Shown: one piece after another, positions 36,101-44,363 of the stretch
Layout: every line of letters starts with the position of its first letter
Numbering within the stretch: position 1 is the first letter of the stretch
Assembly: GCF_000971295.1 (NCBI RefSeq)
Contig: NZ_LANJ01000044.1
Coordinates: 62,001-126,000 of the forward strand
Direction: 5' to 3'
DNA from: Devosia epidermidihirudinis
GTDB lineage: Bacteria; Pseudomonadota; Alphaproteobacteria; Rhizobiales; Devosiaceae
Length of the DNA: 64,000 nucleotides
Notes under the pieces: generated by a model
Told to the model about the DNA's origin: nothing
The model's input: only the letters and a program-made list of their open reading frames with translations
Databases searched by the model: none
Made by a program: the position numbers and the translations under genes

Positions 36101-36633
36101 CTCTTTTCATTCATGATGCGGCGCATGCCGCGACCGCCGCCGCCCCAGGAGGCCTTGAGCATCAAGGGATAGCCGATCTCAGCAGCAAGCTTTTTGATCA
36201 GCTCGGGATCATCGGGCAGCGCCTCCGTGGCGGGCACGACAGGCACATTGGAGGCGATCGCCATGTTGCGCGCCGCGACCTTGTTGCCGAGATCGCGCAT
36301 GGTCTGGGCGCGTGGACCGATAAAGATGATCCCTGCTGCTTCGCAGGCATCCACAAATTCGGGGCTTTCCGAGAGCAGGCCATAGCCGGGATGGATCGCG
36401 TCAGCACCGGAAAGCTTGGCGACGCGGATATATTCGTCGATCTGCAGATAGGCTTCGACCGGGCCCTTACCCTTGCCGATCAGATAGGCCTCGTCGGCCT
36501 TGAACCGGTGCAGCGCCAGCTTGTCTTCTTCGGCATAAGCCGCAACCGTCTTCAGACCAAGTTCATTGGCGGCGCGAAACACGCGGATGGCGATTTCGCT
36601 GCGATTGGCGACGAGGATTTTCTTGATTGGCAT
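33193..36633 (-). CDS. pyc: Pyruvate carboxylase
   Basis: The product is 1146 residues, full length for the single-chain enzyme, from M-P-I-K-K-I-L-V-A-N-R (ATG at 36633). Residues 1-450 form the biotin carboxylase domain (G-G-G-G-R-G-M-R, E-V-N-P-R-I-Q-V-E-H). About 540-820 is the carboxyltransferase barrel (T-T-M-R-D-A-H-Q-S), then the PC-specific domain. The biotinyl lysine is K1112 in E-A-M-K-M-E-T. It makes oxaloacetate from pyruvate to refill the TCA cycle. Confidence 0.97.
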   Translation of the reverse strand: MPIKKILVANRSEIAIRVFRAANELGLKTVAAYAEEDKLALHRFKADEAYLIGKGKGPVEAYLQIDEYIRVAKLSGADAIHPGYGLLSESPEFVDACEAAGIIFIGPRAQTMRDLGNKVAARNMAIASNVPVVPATEALPDDPELIKKLAAEIGYPLMLKASWGGGGRGMRRIMNEKSLLSEVSEGKREAKAAFGKDEMYLEKLVERARHVEVQLIGDDHGNLVHLYERDCSVQRRNQKVVERAPAPYLSDAVRKDLTDAAVRLGNAANYRGAGTVEFLMDADTDKFYFIEVNPRIQVEHTVTEEVTGIDIVKAQIHLLDGAVIGTPESGVPLQQDIHLNGNAIQCRVTTEDPEHNFIPDYGRITAYRGATGFGVRLDGGTAYAGAVITRFYDPLLEKVTCWAPTAEEAIARMHRALREFRIRGVSTNLAFLENIITHPDFVENRYTTRFIDTTPELFNFKPRKDRATKLLSYIADVTVNGHPEVRDRPKPPADAAAPIVPEFPVLADINGSRQILDRDGPKALADWMKAQKRVLFTDTTMRDAHQSLLATRMRSFDITRIAEAYSRGLPNLFSLECWGGATFDVSMRFLNEDPWERLAKVREGAPNILTQMLLRGSNGVGYTNYPDNVVKFFVSQAAKGGVDIFRVFDCLNWVENMRVSLDAVIEEGKVAEGVVCYTGDLLDPDRAKYDLKYYVALAKELEAAGAHVLGLKDMAGLLKPAAAKKLIATLKEEIGLPIHLHTHDTSGVASATVLAAVEAGVDAVDAAMDALSGTTSQPTLGSLVAALADGDRDPQLDAKAIRQLSFYWEAVRTQYRAFESDLKGGASEVYLHEMPGGQFTNLKEQARSLGLETRWHEVAQTYADVNQMFGDIVKVTPSSKVVGDMALAMVSAGLTRSDVEDPNRDIAFPDSVVGFFAGDLGQPPGGFPQALQKKVLKGKTALTERPGSYLKDVDLEAERKKVEEEVGHEIDDFRLASYLMYPKVFSDFEKTQDRYGPTEVLPTPVYFYGLDEGDELFIDIEKGKTLVLQYLGRAPTNDKGEVRVFFDLNGQPRTIQVPDRLKVGEVKVRAKAVLGDTKQVGAPMPGVISTLNVKEGQKVMAGDVLCSIEAMKMETAIHAEADGVVAELLIKPGDQIDAKDLLVRFE

Positions 36634-36735
36634 CGTTTCAGTATCCGAGCAAAAGGGGTTTAGGGCCCGCAAAGGGTCCGGCTCAGGTCAGTCAAAACGA
36701 TTGGAACGGTTGCCCGTCCAACCGTTAGAAACTGT

Positions 36736-37152
36736 TTATGTACGGCTCAAATGGCCTGCGAGATGGCTCATGTCGTAGCCGGCCTCTGCCGCCTGCGAAA
36801 TGATCTCGCCTGCATCCATTTCTCCAGCCTGGCTGAGCGCCCACAGCGTGGTGGAACGCGTGCCCGAACGGCAGAAACAGAAGACCGGACCATTGCTCCC
36901 CTCGAGCGCGGCCTTGGTCTGTTCAACCATGTCGGCGTTAACGCCTTCACGGCCCAGTGGGATGGCGTAATAGGCAAGGCCAGCGGCTTTTGCAGCAGCT
37001 TCGATCTCAACGCCTGCCGGTTGATCGGGCGATTCCCCGTCCGGCCTATTATTGATGATGGCGACGAAACCTGCGGTTTTGAGCGCAGCAATATCCTCAG
37101 GTTGAATCTGCCCTGAGACGCTGACGTGATCGTTGATCCGCTTCAAATCCAA
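36736..37152 (-). CDS. TIGR01244-family phosphatase/sulfurtransferase-like protein
   Basis: The product is 138 residues. The start is TTG at 37152, supported by GGGAG 7 bases upstream and by the family N-terminus L-K-R-I-N-D-H-V-S-V-S-G-Q-I. The Cys-based loop F-C-R-S-G-T-R-S matches C-x5-R phosphatases. This family often occurs as the N-terminal half of BLH proteins, which respond to sulfide. Here it stands alone. The substrate is unknown. Confidence 0.85.
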   Translation of the reverse strand: MDLKRINDHVSVSGQIQPEDIAALKTAGFVAIINNRPDGESPDQPAGVEIEAAAKAAGLAYYAIPLGREGVNADMVEQTKAALEGSNGPVFCFCRSGTRSTTLWALSQAGEMDAGEIISQAAEAGYDMSHLAGHLSRT

Positions 37153-37251
37153 GTCTTTACTCCCGCTGCCACCAAAGGCTTCCCGCGCACGTTATATCCG
37201 TGCGCCTGCGTTTGATGCAACTGCAACAAAAGGCTTGCTGTCATGAAGCTG

Positions 37252-38289
37252 TCACGGCGTAGATGCGCCGACCCAGTTTCGCCAGATATCGGGCCGCTCA
37301 ACAATAAAGCGATCCGCTACACCTTCAACCGTCGCCCCGGGCTCATTGAGCTGGGCCAGCATCGTGTTCATATCGGCCAGCTTCATGGTGGTGCGCTGGA
37401 AATACCCCGCAATGGTGGGGATGTCAGTGAACACCCATTCGGCCACCGCCACCACCACGGTCTCCGGCGCAAAAGCGCTGGGCTTGGGGGCCTCGCACAC
37501 AGCTTGCGCCAGACACTTGGCGGCGTCGGCATCATAGGCGCCCATATCGAGGGCTGCAAAATCGACCTGCGCCAAAACCGCATTGGGCTGCCAATAGTAA
37601 AACAGAATGGCTTCCGTGCGGCTGACAGCATCGGCGATCAGCCGATCCATCTCAAAGCGATTGGCGGGCTCGACGATCTCCAGCAGTCCATTCAGGCCAA
37701 GGGCAGTGATCAGATTTCGATTGATGATAGAGCAGGCCCAGTCGATCGGGCAGGAAATGAACCGCACCTTGCGTCCGGCATAGAACGTTGGCAGCGATAC
37801 CCTAAGGGCGGCAACTCCGGTCAGTTCGGGATGGGCGGCTTTGACATAGCCGGGAGTGAACCAGCCTTCGAACCCGGTTTCGGCATAACTGATGGCGGCA
37901 GGCCGCAAAGTCTGCGCCTCAACGCCCTTGTTCCACACATCCGCAATGCGGGTGACCCAGATTTCGGGCGCTACAGCAGGCTGACCACTTGTGCCCATAG
38001 ACGACGCCGTGGCCGCCGGATCGCCCGGTATGGTGCGCGCATCGCAGCCGAATTCGCGCGCCAAAAGACGGGCGTGAATTTCCGCCAGCAGCGCTGCCGA
38101 GGGCCAGCTCATGCGGGCAATGGCGATGGGCTGAGTGCCACAGACCGGCTTTGGAGCAGCGGGCGCGGCAGGCGTGGCGATCTGAGGCCGACCAGCATTA
38201 TCCTGCGCCTGATCGAGCACAGTGATCTGCGCCTGCGCGGGAGTGGCCCAGGCCAGCAACAACGCCATGCCGATGAAACGCCAGTTCAT
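37252..38289 (-). CDS. Glycine betaine/proline-type ABC substrate-binding protein (orphan)
   Basis: The product is 345 residues, with an AAGGAG site. A signal peptide (1-20, ending A-Q-A) precedes a Pro/Ala linker and the OpuAC-type binding domain (W-P-S-A, E-I-W-V-T-R, the paired-Trp-like region F-E-G-W-F-T-P-G-Y). The R-F-I-S-C-P-I-D-W-A-C segment is cysteine-containing. No permease or ATPase gene is adjacent, so it either serves a distant transporter or has another binding role. Confidence 0.82.
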   Translation of the reverse strand: MNWRFIGMALLLAWATPAQAQITVLDQAQDNAGRPQIATPAAPAAPKPVCGTQPIAIARMSWPSAALLAEIHARLLAREFGCDARTIPGDPAATASSMGTSGQPAVAPEIWVTRIADVWNKGVEAQTLRPAAISYAETGFEGWFTPGYVKAAHPELTGVAALRVSLPTFYAGRKVRFISCPIDWACSIINRNLITALGLNGLLEIVEPANRFEMDRLIADAVSRTEAILFYYWQPNAVLAQVDFAALDMGAYDADAAKCLAQAVCEAPKPSAFAPETVVVAVAEWVFTDIPTIAGYFQRTTMKLADMNTMLAQLNEPGATVEGVADRFIVERPDIWRNWVGASTP

Positions 38290-38419
38290 AGTTATCTCCT
38301 TAGCACGCGTGCGCCGCGATCTAAATCACAGGCCCGTTAAGCAACTCTGGCAACGTGCTGGTTTGACAATCAATACCCGGTGACTCGTCTACAATAAATG
38401 TGCAACAGTCTGGCTTAGC

Positions 38420-38496
38420 GGGGCGCGGGTTGCGCCCCCTTATCGCGTCGTTCCGTGCCGCAAGACTGGCCCGCGCAAGGGCAGCTCGGCGGAACG
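38420..38496 (+). promoter_or_regulatory. livK: Two hairpins in the livK leader
   Basis: The first hairpin pairs GGGGCGC (38420-38426) with GCGCCCC (38432-38438) around GGGTT. The second pairs CGTTCCG (38449-38455) with CGGAACG (38490-38496) with internal helices. The ribosome-binding site AGAGAGGG follows 6 bases later. The arrangement could be an attenuator or an mRNA-stabilising leader for the abundant binding protein. A TACAAT -10-like hexamer is at 38390-38395. Confidence 0.5.
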
Positions 38497-38515
38497 ACCC
38501 AAGAGAGGGACGTCT

Positions 38516-39724
38516 ATGCTGAATTTCAAGAACACTCTTGCCCTGGCTGTCGCTGCCTCGGCGCTCGCCGTTGCAGCGCCATCGATGGCTGCTGACGTCA
38601 AGCTCGGCTTTCTGGCCGACGTGACCGGCCCGATCGCGGGCTTCGCTGGTGGTATGGTATCGGCCGGTAACCTGGCTGTCGACAACGTCAATGCCCAGGG
38701 CGGCATCCTCAACGGCGAAAAGCTGGTTTCGATCCTTGCTGACGGCGCCTGCTCGGCTGACACCGCCGGCCCAGCCGCTGACCGTCTGGTGAACACCGAG
38801 AACGTGACTGCCGTGTTCGGCGCATATTGCACTGGCGCAACCCTGGCTGCGTTCAACACTGCTGGCCTGCCCGGCAATGTCGTGTTCATTTCGCCATCGG
38901 CTTCCGCACCCGTGCTGACCACCACCGAAGACAACGACCTGCTGTATCGCACCGTGGTGTCGGACGCTTTCCAGGGCGCCAAGGGCGCTGAGCTGCTGCT
39001 CTCCCAGGGCATCAAGGAAGTTGGCGTCACCTATGTGAACAACGACTACGGCAAAGGCCTGGCTGATCAGTTCGCATCGACCTTCACCGCTGGTGGCGGC
39101 AAGATCCTGTCTAACGTCGCGCACGAAGACGGCAAGGCAGACTACCGTCCAGAAATCGGCCAGATCGAATCCTCGGGCGCAACCACGCTCGTGATCTACG
39201 GCTACGAAAATGCTGGCGGCGGCGCGATCCTCAACCAGGCTCTCGAGGCCGGTAGTTTCACCCAGTTCCTCGGCGGCGACGGCATGGCCGGTGACGCTCT
39301 GCTGGCGAGCCGTGATGCGTCGACCCTGGAAGGTCTGATCCTGACCCAGGCGGCTGCCGCTTCGGGCGAAGCCTATGACGTCTATGCCAAGCTCGCGACC
39401 GATGCGGGTCTGGTTCCAGACACCACCTATGGCCCACAGTCCTACGACGCGGTCTTTGCGCTGGCTCTCGCCATCGAAAAGAACGGCAATGCCGACCGCG
39501 CCAACCTGTCGACCGCTCTGCGTGACGTGACCTCCGCTCCCGGCGAGAAGATCCTGCCCGGCGAATGGAGCAAGGCTGTCGAGCTGATCAAGGCCGGCAC
39601 CGACATCGACTATGAAGGCGCTTCGAGCAACCTCGACTTCGACGCAGCAGGCGACATCGCCGGCGGCATCGACTACTTCGTCATCGAAGGCGGCAAGATC
39701 GTCAACAAGGGCCTGATCCAGTAA
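38516..39724 (+). CDS. livK: Branched-chain amino acid ABC transporter substrate-binding protein
   Basis: The product is 402 residues. The signal peptide (1-22) ends S-M-A-A-D. The mature part is a type I binding protein: V-K-L-G-F-L-A-D-V-T-G-P, Y-V-N-N-D-Y-G-K-G-L-A, and G-P-Q-S-Y-D-A. Codon use looks highly biased, fitting strong expression. It is convergent with livGFHM, for which it is the likely periplasmic receptor. Substrates may extend beyond Leu/Ile/Val. Confidence 0.93.
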   Translation: MLNFKNTLALAVAASALAVAAPSMAADVKLGFLADVTGPIAGFAGGMVSAGNLAVDNVNAQGGILNGEKLVSILADGACSADTAGPAADRLVNTENVTAVFGAYCTGATLAAFNTAGLPGNVVFISPSASAPVLTTTEDNDLLYRTVVSDAFQGAKGAELLLSQGIKEVGVTYVNNDYGKGLADQFASTFTAGGGKILSNVAHEDGKADYRPEIGQIESSGATTLVIYGYENAGGGAILNQALEAGSFTQFLGGDGMAGDALLASRDASTLEGLILTQAAAASGEAYDVYAKLATDAGLVPDTTYGPQSYDAVFALALAIEKNGNADRANLSTALRDVTSAPGEKILPGEWSKAVELIKAGTDIDYEGASSNLDFDAAGDIAGGIDYFVIEGGKIVNKGLIQ

Positions 39725-39751
39725 TCAGCCTCTTCGCCACGAATTAGGAAA

Positions 39752-39780
39752 GGCCCGGGAGCGATCCCGGGTCTTTTTGT
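39752..39780 (+). terminator. livK: Intrinsic terminator of livK
   Basis: GGCCCGGGA pairs with TCCCGGG around GCGA, followed by TCTTTTTGT. The stem is nearly identical to that of the opposing terminator at 39965-39998. Confidence 0.92.
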
Positions 39781-39805
39781 TTGGGAATGGCGCCCCCCAA
39801 CCCCC

Positions 39806-39914
39806 GCGTCATCCCGGCCTTGAGCCGGGGATCCATCCTGAGATGATCCATTGAGCCACCTGGCGGCGGCTGCACCATGTCGAGATGGGCCCCCGCTCAA
39901 GGCCGGGGTGACGC
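39806..39914. repeat. Composite mirrored-palindrome repeat between livK and livM
   Basis: The left unit GTCATCCCGGCCTTGAGCCG (39808-39827) and the right unit (39887-39914) are near-exact reverse complements. Each contains its own CCGGC/GCCGG palindrome. It is the same design as the 11518-11616 element. The element sits exactly between the two liv terminators, and apart from these three items the 303-base gap is empty. Confidence 0.75.
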
Positions 39915-39964
39915 GGTGGGTGGGAAGACATTGTGGCAAAGGCGCGGCCGGAGGGAAGGCGCTT

Positions 39965-39998
39965 CGCGAACAACAAGGCCCGGGATTGCTCCCGGGCC
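39965..39998 (-). terminator. livM: Intrinsic terminator of livGFHM
   Basis: On the minus strand, GGCCCGGGA (39998-39990) pairs with TCCCGGGCC (39985-39977) around GCAA and is followed by TTGTTGTTC. It ends the operon 30 bases after the livM stop. Confidence 0.88.
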
Positions 39999-40027
39999 CT
40001 AGTGGAGCGGACTGCCGGTTGGCGTCC

Positions 40028-41353
40028 CTATTTCTGCTTCTGCACTACTTCGGGGAGCAGGCCCTTGGGCGCGTAGCGCAGGGCGATGGTGATGATCACG
40101 CCCAGCACAAAGACGCGCATCTGCAGGGCTCGCGAGTCGATTTCGGGGATCACGCCCCAGCCAACCGACTGGCTCCACGCCGACAGGTTCTTGAAAATGG
40201 CCTGTGCCAGAGGATCGGAAATGACCCAGGCGATGTAGATGAGGAACGTGCCCAGCAGCACGCCCAGATTATTGCCCGCACCACCCACGATCACCATCAC
40301 CCAGACCATGAAGGTGTGGTTGATCGGCTGATAGCTGGAGGGGTCGAAAATCTGGTTGAAGCTGGTGAGCATGGCGCCACCAATGCCGATCAGCACCGAA
40401 CCCATGACGAAGAGCTCAAGCTGCCGCCCCTTGATATCCTTGCCCATCGAGCCGGCGGCGATGTGGTTGTCGCGAATGGCGCGCATCATGCGCCCCCACG
40501 GACCGCCATAGGCACGCTGGATGAAGAGGAACACCACAACCAGAATGACCAGCGCCAGTGCCAGGAACCCGAGGCGGGCAAACACGAACGAGTCCGCAAT
40601 CGACACGCCGTCAGCCTGATATTGCTGCGGCAGGGGCACAGGCCAGGGCATGGGCGACACCGTCTGGGTGCCACGCGTCCACCAGTCCATGTTCTTGACG
40701 AATGCGCGCAGGATTTCCGAGATGCCGATGGTGGCAATGGCCAGATAGTCGCTGCGCAGGCCAAGGCTGATCTTGCCCACGATAAAGGCCATGATTGCGG
40801 CCAGCACGCCGCCGATCAACCAGCCCAGCATCGGATTGAGCCCGAGACCACCGATGTATCCAGCCGTGGATTCGATATAGGCCGCGGCGGGATCGATCTG
40901 GCTACGATAGGCCACATAGGACACAAACCACGCCAGAACGATCAGCGCCGTCTTCCAGCCGCCCTTGATGCCAATGCGATGGGACTGACGCGCCGCCAGA
41001 ACGACCAGCGCACCCACGAGGAACATAGCCAGAGCTTTGCCCAAAAGGAGCGGGCCTTCACTGTCCCAGAACAAGGGATTGATCGGCGCTGAAATGGTGA
41101 CGGTCGCCGCGCCACCCAGCATCATGAAGCCCATGACGGCGAAGTTGAACAAGCCGCCATAGCCCCACTGGATATTGAGCCCCAGCGCGATCAGCGCATA
41201 GGCAATCGCCTGCGTCAGCAGCAGGGTGGTGTTAGCCGCGCCCTGTACATAGCCGACGATCAGGACGATGACGAACATCGCTGCGAACAGCACGATCGAG
41301 CGCATCTTAGGATCGTTGAGATCAAGACCTCGACGAATAGCGGTATCGCTCAT
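40028..41353 (-). CDS. livM: Branched-chain amino acid ABC permease LivM
   Basis: The product is 441 residues, longer than usual owing to an insert with extra hydrophobic segments (about 100-190). The LivM core is present: A-L-G-L-N-I-Q-W-G-Y-G-G-L-F-N-F-A, D-Y-L-A-I-A-T-I-G-I-S-E-I, and R-A-I-R-D-N-H-I-A-A. It overlaps livH by four bases (ATGA). It forms the membrane channel with LivH. Confidence 0.93.
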   Translation of the reverse strand: MSDTAIRRGLDLNDPKMRSIVLFAAMFVIVLIVGYVQGAANTTLLLTQAIAYALIALGLNIQWGYGGLFNFAVMGFMMLGGAATVTISAPINPLFWDSEGPLLLGKALAMFLVGALVVLAARQSHRIGIKGGWKTALIVLAWFVSYVAYRSQIDPAAAYIESTAGYIGGLGLNPMLGWLIGGVLAAIMAFIVGKISLGLRSDYLAIATIGISEILRAFVKNMDWWTRGTQTVSPMPWPVPLPQQYQADGVSIADSFVFARLGFLALALVILVVVFLFIQRAYGGPWGRMMRAIRDNHIAAGSMGKDIKGRQLELFVMGSVLIGIGGAMLTSFNQIFDPSSYQPINHTFMVWVMVIVGGAGNNLGVLLGTFLIYIAWVISDPLAQAIFKNLSAWSQSVGWGVIPEIDSRALQMRVFVLGVIITIALRYAPKGLLPEVVQKQK

Positions 41354-42348
41354 GACGAAATCCCCTTGAAGATACCCGTCGGGCGCGCCAGCAGCGTGAT
41401 GACCAGAATAACGAAAGCCACGGTGAGCTTATATTCGGTCGGCACCAGCGCCAGATTGGCGGGCAGATCAAACGGCAACCAGGTCGTCAGCGGCCGCAGG
41501 ATACTGGTCCAGTTGAACACAGCGAGCGTTTCGGCAAAGGCGATGAGGAAGCCGCCAACGATGGCGCCATAGACATGGCCCAGACCACCCACGATGGCCG
41601 CCGCAAAGATGGGCAGCACGATATTGAAGGCAAGATCGGGCATAAGTGCCACGTCGAGCGCCAGCATAGTGCCAGCCACGCAGGCGAGCGAACCGGCAAT
41701 GATCCAGGTGACGCGCACGACAAGTGCCGTATTGATCCCCGAAACCTGTGCCAGCGCTGCGTTATCGGACATGGCCCGCATCGCCTTGCCCAACCGCGAG
41801 CGGGTGAGGAAGAAGTGCAGCGCCAGAACGAGAACGACCGTCACCGCAATCATCAGAACCTGTGGTTCGGTGATCGAAATCGGCCGCGACCCACCAAAGG
41901 CGCTCATGTCGATGCGGAAGATCTCCTTGGTCTCGTTGATATAAAGCGAGCGCGTGCCCGAGCCGAAGAACAAGCGGATCAGCCCCTGCATCATCAGCGT
42001 CACGCCAATGGACGCGATCAGCAGCGTCACCGACGGCACGCCACGACGCCGCAGCGGCGCATAAAACCCCTTGTCGATCCCCAGAGCGATGGCGGCGGTC
42101 ACCACCATGGCCAGCGGCAGTACGACAAAAGCAATCGGAATGGGCGTTGCAATGCCCATGCCGGCCAAAATGCTGGCGATGCAGAAGCCGATAAAGGCGC
42201 CCATGGTCATCATGTCGCCATGCGCGAAGTGCGCGAACCGCAAGATACCGAACACCAGCGTGATGCCGATGGCGCCCAGCGCATAGATCGAGCCGAGCAC
42301 GGTGCCCGAAATCAACACACGGTTGATAAAGAAAATCAGTTCGTCCAC
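41350..42348 (-). CDS. livH: Branched-chain amino acid ABC permease LivH
   Basis: The product is 332 residues, starting at GTG 42348, two bases after the livF stop. It has about eight membrane helices. Typical motifs are Y-A-L-G-A-I-G-I-T-L-V-F-G, A-H-G-D-M-M-T-M-G-A-F, and R-A-M-S-D-N-A-A-L-A. Partner of LivM. Confidence 0.93.
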   Translation of the reverse strand: MDELIFFINRVLISGTVLGSIYALGAIGITLVFGILRFAHFAHGDMMTMGAFIGFCIASILAGMGIATPIPIAFVVLPLAMVVTAAIALGIDKGFYAPLRRRGVPSVTLLIASIGVTLMMQGLIRLFFGSGTRSLYINETKEIFRIDMSAFGGSRPISITEPQVLMIAVTVVLVLALHFFLTRSRLGKAMRAMSDNAALAQVSGINTALVVRVTWIIAGSLACVAGTMLALDVALMPDLAFNIVLPIFAAAIVGGLGHVYGAIVGGFLIAFAETLAVFNWTSILRPLTTWLPFDLPANLALVPTEYKLTVAFVILVITLLARPTGIFKGISS

Positions 42349-42350
42349 TC

Positions 42351-43055
42351 CTAGCCCCCCAGGAAACTTTTGGCGACTTCGGGATCAGCGATGAGCTCGG
42401 GCCCAGTGCCGGTGAAGCGGTTTTGACCGCTGGCGAGGACGAACCCCTTGGATGCAAACGCCAGTGCCTGGCGCGCATTCTGCTCAACCATCAGGATGCC
42501 AACGCCCTCCTTGTTGACGCGCACGATGGTCTCGAAGATCTCGATGACATAGCGTGGCGACAGGCCCGCAGACGGCTCGTCGAGCATGAGCAGCTTTGGC
42601 TTGCTCATCAGGGCACGGCCCATGGCCACCATCTGACGCTGACCGCCAGACAGTTCGCCCGCAGGCTGACGCCGTTTTTCGGCCAGCACGGGGAACATGT
42701 CGTAGACCCAGCGCATGGTGTCGCGGAAATCGTCGGTGCGGGTAAAAGCCCCCATTTCGAGGTTTTCCTCGACCGTCATCGAAGTGAAGACGTTCTTTTC
42801 CTGCGGCACGAAGCTGAGGCCCTTGGGCACCAGCTTGTCGGGTAGGGAATTGGCGACGTCCTCGCCCCCAAATTCGATGGTGCCGCCCGTGACCTTGAGC
42901 AGGCCGAAAATGGCTTTGAGCGTGGTGGATTTGCCGGCGCCATTGGGGCCGACGATGACGCCGATATCGGATTGTTCGATGGCGATGTTGACGCCATTGA
43001 GGATTGGCGCGCCGCCGTACCCGCCGACGACGTGCTTGAGTTCGATGAGAGCCAT
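42351..43055 (-). CDS. livF: Branched-chain amino acid ABC ATPase LivF
   Basis: The product is 234 residues. Walker A is G-P-N-G-A-G-K-S-T-T, the signature is L-S-G-G-Q-R-Q-M-V-A, and Walker B is L-L-M-L-D-E-P-S-A-G-L-S, as in LivF. Its ATG overlaps the livG stop by one base (TAATG). It is a cytosolic ATPase of the importer. Confidence 0.94.
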   Translation of the reverse strand: MALIELKHVVGGYGGAPILNGVNIAIEQSDIGVIVGPNGAGKSTTLKAIFGLLKVTGGTIEFGGEDVANSLPDKLVPKGLSFVPQEKNVFTSMTVEENLEMGAFTRTDDFRDTMRWVYDMFPVLAEKRRQPAGELSGGQRQMVAMGRALMSKPKLLMLDEPSAGLSPRYVIEIFETIVRVNKEGVGILMVEQNARQALAFASKGFVLASGQNRFTGTGPELIADPEVAKSFLGG

Positions 43056-43891
43056 TACGCCACCTCTACCGGGGAGCCGAAATAGGCTTCAACGATTGCT
43101 GGATTGGCACGGATATCGGCCATCGGGCCTTCGGCGATCTTTTCGCCCTGCGCCATAACGATGACCGGATCACAGAGCCGCGCGATCAGGTCCATGTCAT
43201 GCTCGATGACAAAGAAGGTGTAGCCCAGCTCCTTGTTCATCCGCTCGATATTGGAGGCGAGATCATTGAGGAGGGTCTTGTTGACGCCCGCCGCGACTTC
43301 GTCGAGCAGCACCACCTTGGCATCGACCATCATGGTGCGACCCAGCTCGAGCAGCTTTTTCTGGCCACCCGAAAGGTTGCCCGCAAGCTCGTTGCGCACA
43401 TGGCCAAGCTTGAGGAAATCGATGACGTCGAGGGCTTTCTTGCGCACTTCGGTCTCGCGCGACTTCACCAGCCCCGGCCGGAACCAGGCCTTAGTGATGT
43501 GCTCACCTGGCTGATCGCCGGGCACCATCATCAGGTTTTCCAACGCCGTCATATTGGAAAACTCATGCGCTATCTGGAAGGTTCGCAACATGCCGGTGCG
43601 AAACAACTCATGCGGCTTGAGGCCGGTGACATCGTTGCCATCGAAAATGATCTGTCCGCTATCGGGCACGATATTGCCCGCCACGATGTTGAACAGCGTT
43701 GATTTGCCCGCGCCATTGGGACCGATCAGCCCCGTAACCGAGCCACGGCGTACCGACAGCGAACAATTATTGACGGCCGTGAGGCCGCCGAAGCGTTTGC
43801 TGACGTTGCGAACGTCAATAACTACGTCTGAGGGCACACAAATCCGTCCCGTTACCTGATTGCCTGATTGGCCCTGCTTGTTGCGGGCCAT
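43055..43891 (-). CDS. livG: Branched-chain amino acid ABC ATPase LivG
   Basis: The product is 278 residues from ATG 43891; a GTG at 43837 (V-P-S-D-V-V-I-D-V) with GGACGGA upstream is an equally good start and would remove a non-conserved leader. Walker A is G-P-N-G-A-G-K-S-T-L, the signature is L-S-G-G-Q-K-K-L-L-E-L, and Walker B is V-V-L-L-D-E-V-A-A-G-V-N. It is the first gene of livGFHM and lies 51 bases after mgsA. Confidence 0.92.
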   Translation of the reverse strand: MARNKQGQSGNQVTGRICVPSDVVIDVRNVSKRFGGLTAVNNCSLSVRRGSVTGLIGPNGAGKSTLFNIVAGNIVPDSGQIIFDGNDVTGLKPHELFRTGMLRTFQIAHEFSNMTALENLMMVPGDQPGEHITKAWFRPGLVKSRETEVRKKALDVIDFLKLGHVRNELAGNLSGGQKKLLELGRTMMVDAKVVLLDEVAAGVNKTLLNDLASNIERMNKELGYTFFVIEHDMDLIARLCDPVIVMAQGEKIAEGPMADIRANPAIVEAYFGSPVEVA

Positions 43892-43942
43892 TACCGGTCA
43901 TCTGTTCACAAGGACGAAAGGTGGTCAACAGAGGTAGGGGCC

Positions 43943-44305
43943 TCAGATCGCTGCCAATACTGCCTCAGCTGTGGATTTATTATTGGCGAACGGCACGTCG
44001 TAGAGTGTAGCCAGCCGAGTTAATGCTTTGACATCAACATCATGCGGCTGCGCAGAGAGCGGATCGATGAAAAAGATCAGCATGTCCAGCTGGCCTTCTG
44101 CGATCATCGCACCAAGCTGTTGATCACCGCCCAGCGGGCCGCTTTTGAGCAGGGTTACGCTGAGCCCCGTCTCGGCCATGACTCGCCCGCCGGTCGTCCC
44201 GGTGCCCCACAGTTCATGCTGGCTCAGCTTTGCCTTGTGGCGCAGGGCCCAGGCGCAGATGTCATCTTTTTTCTCGTCGTGAGCGACAAGCCCAATGCGT
44301 GCCAT
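43943..44305 (-). CDS. mgsA: Methylglyoxal synthase
   Basis: The product is 120 residues, with AGGAG before the ATG. The family motifs are A-H-D-E-K-K at the N-terminus, [18 protein letters not shown] (phosphate binding) and F-F-I-D-P-L, which includes the catalytic Asp. It converts dihydroxyacetone phosphate to methylglyoxal, a bypass used under sugar-phosphate stress. gloB elsewhere in the window helps remove the product. Confidence 0.95.
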   Translation of the reverse strand: MARIGLVAHDEKKDDICAWALRHKAKLSQHELWGTGTTGGRVMAETGLSVTLLKSGPLGGDQQLGAMIAEGQLDMLIFFIDPLSAQPHDVDVKALTRLATLYDVPFANNKSTAEAVLAAI

Positions 44306-44363
44306 GCCATGGTCTCCTATTGCCGAATTTCAAACACGCCTGCCGCAATGGGGCAATGGCCGA

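Noticed and set aside
34726..36663. A 645-codon open frame opposite pyc
   Set aside because: It is an antisense shadow of a highly conserved gene, with low-complexity His/Asp/Gly-rich translation.
38363..38395. TTGACA and TACAAT as a livK promoter
   Set aside because: The spacing is 21 bases, beyond the usual 16-18, so I keep only the -10-like hexamer as a possibility.
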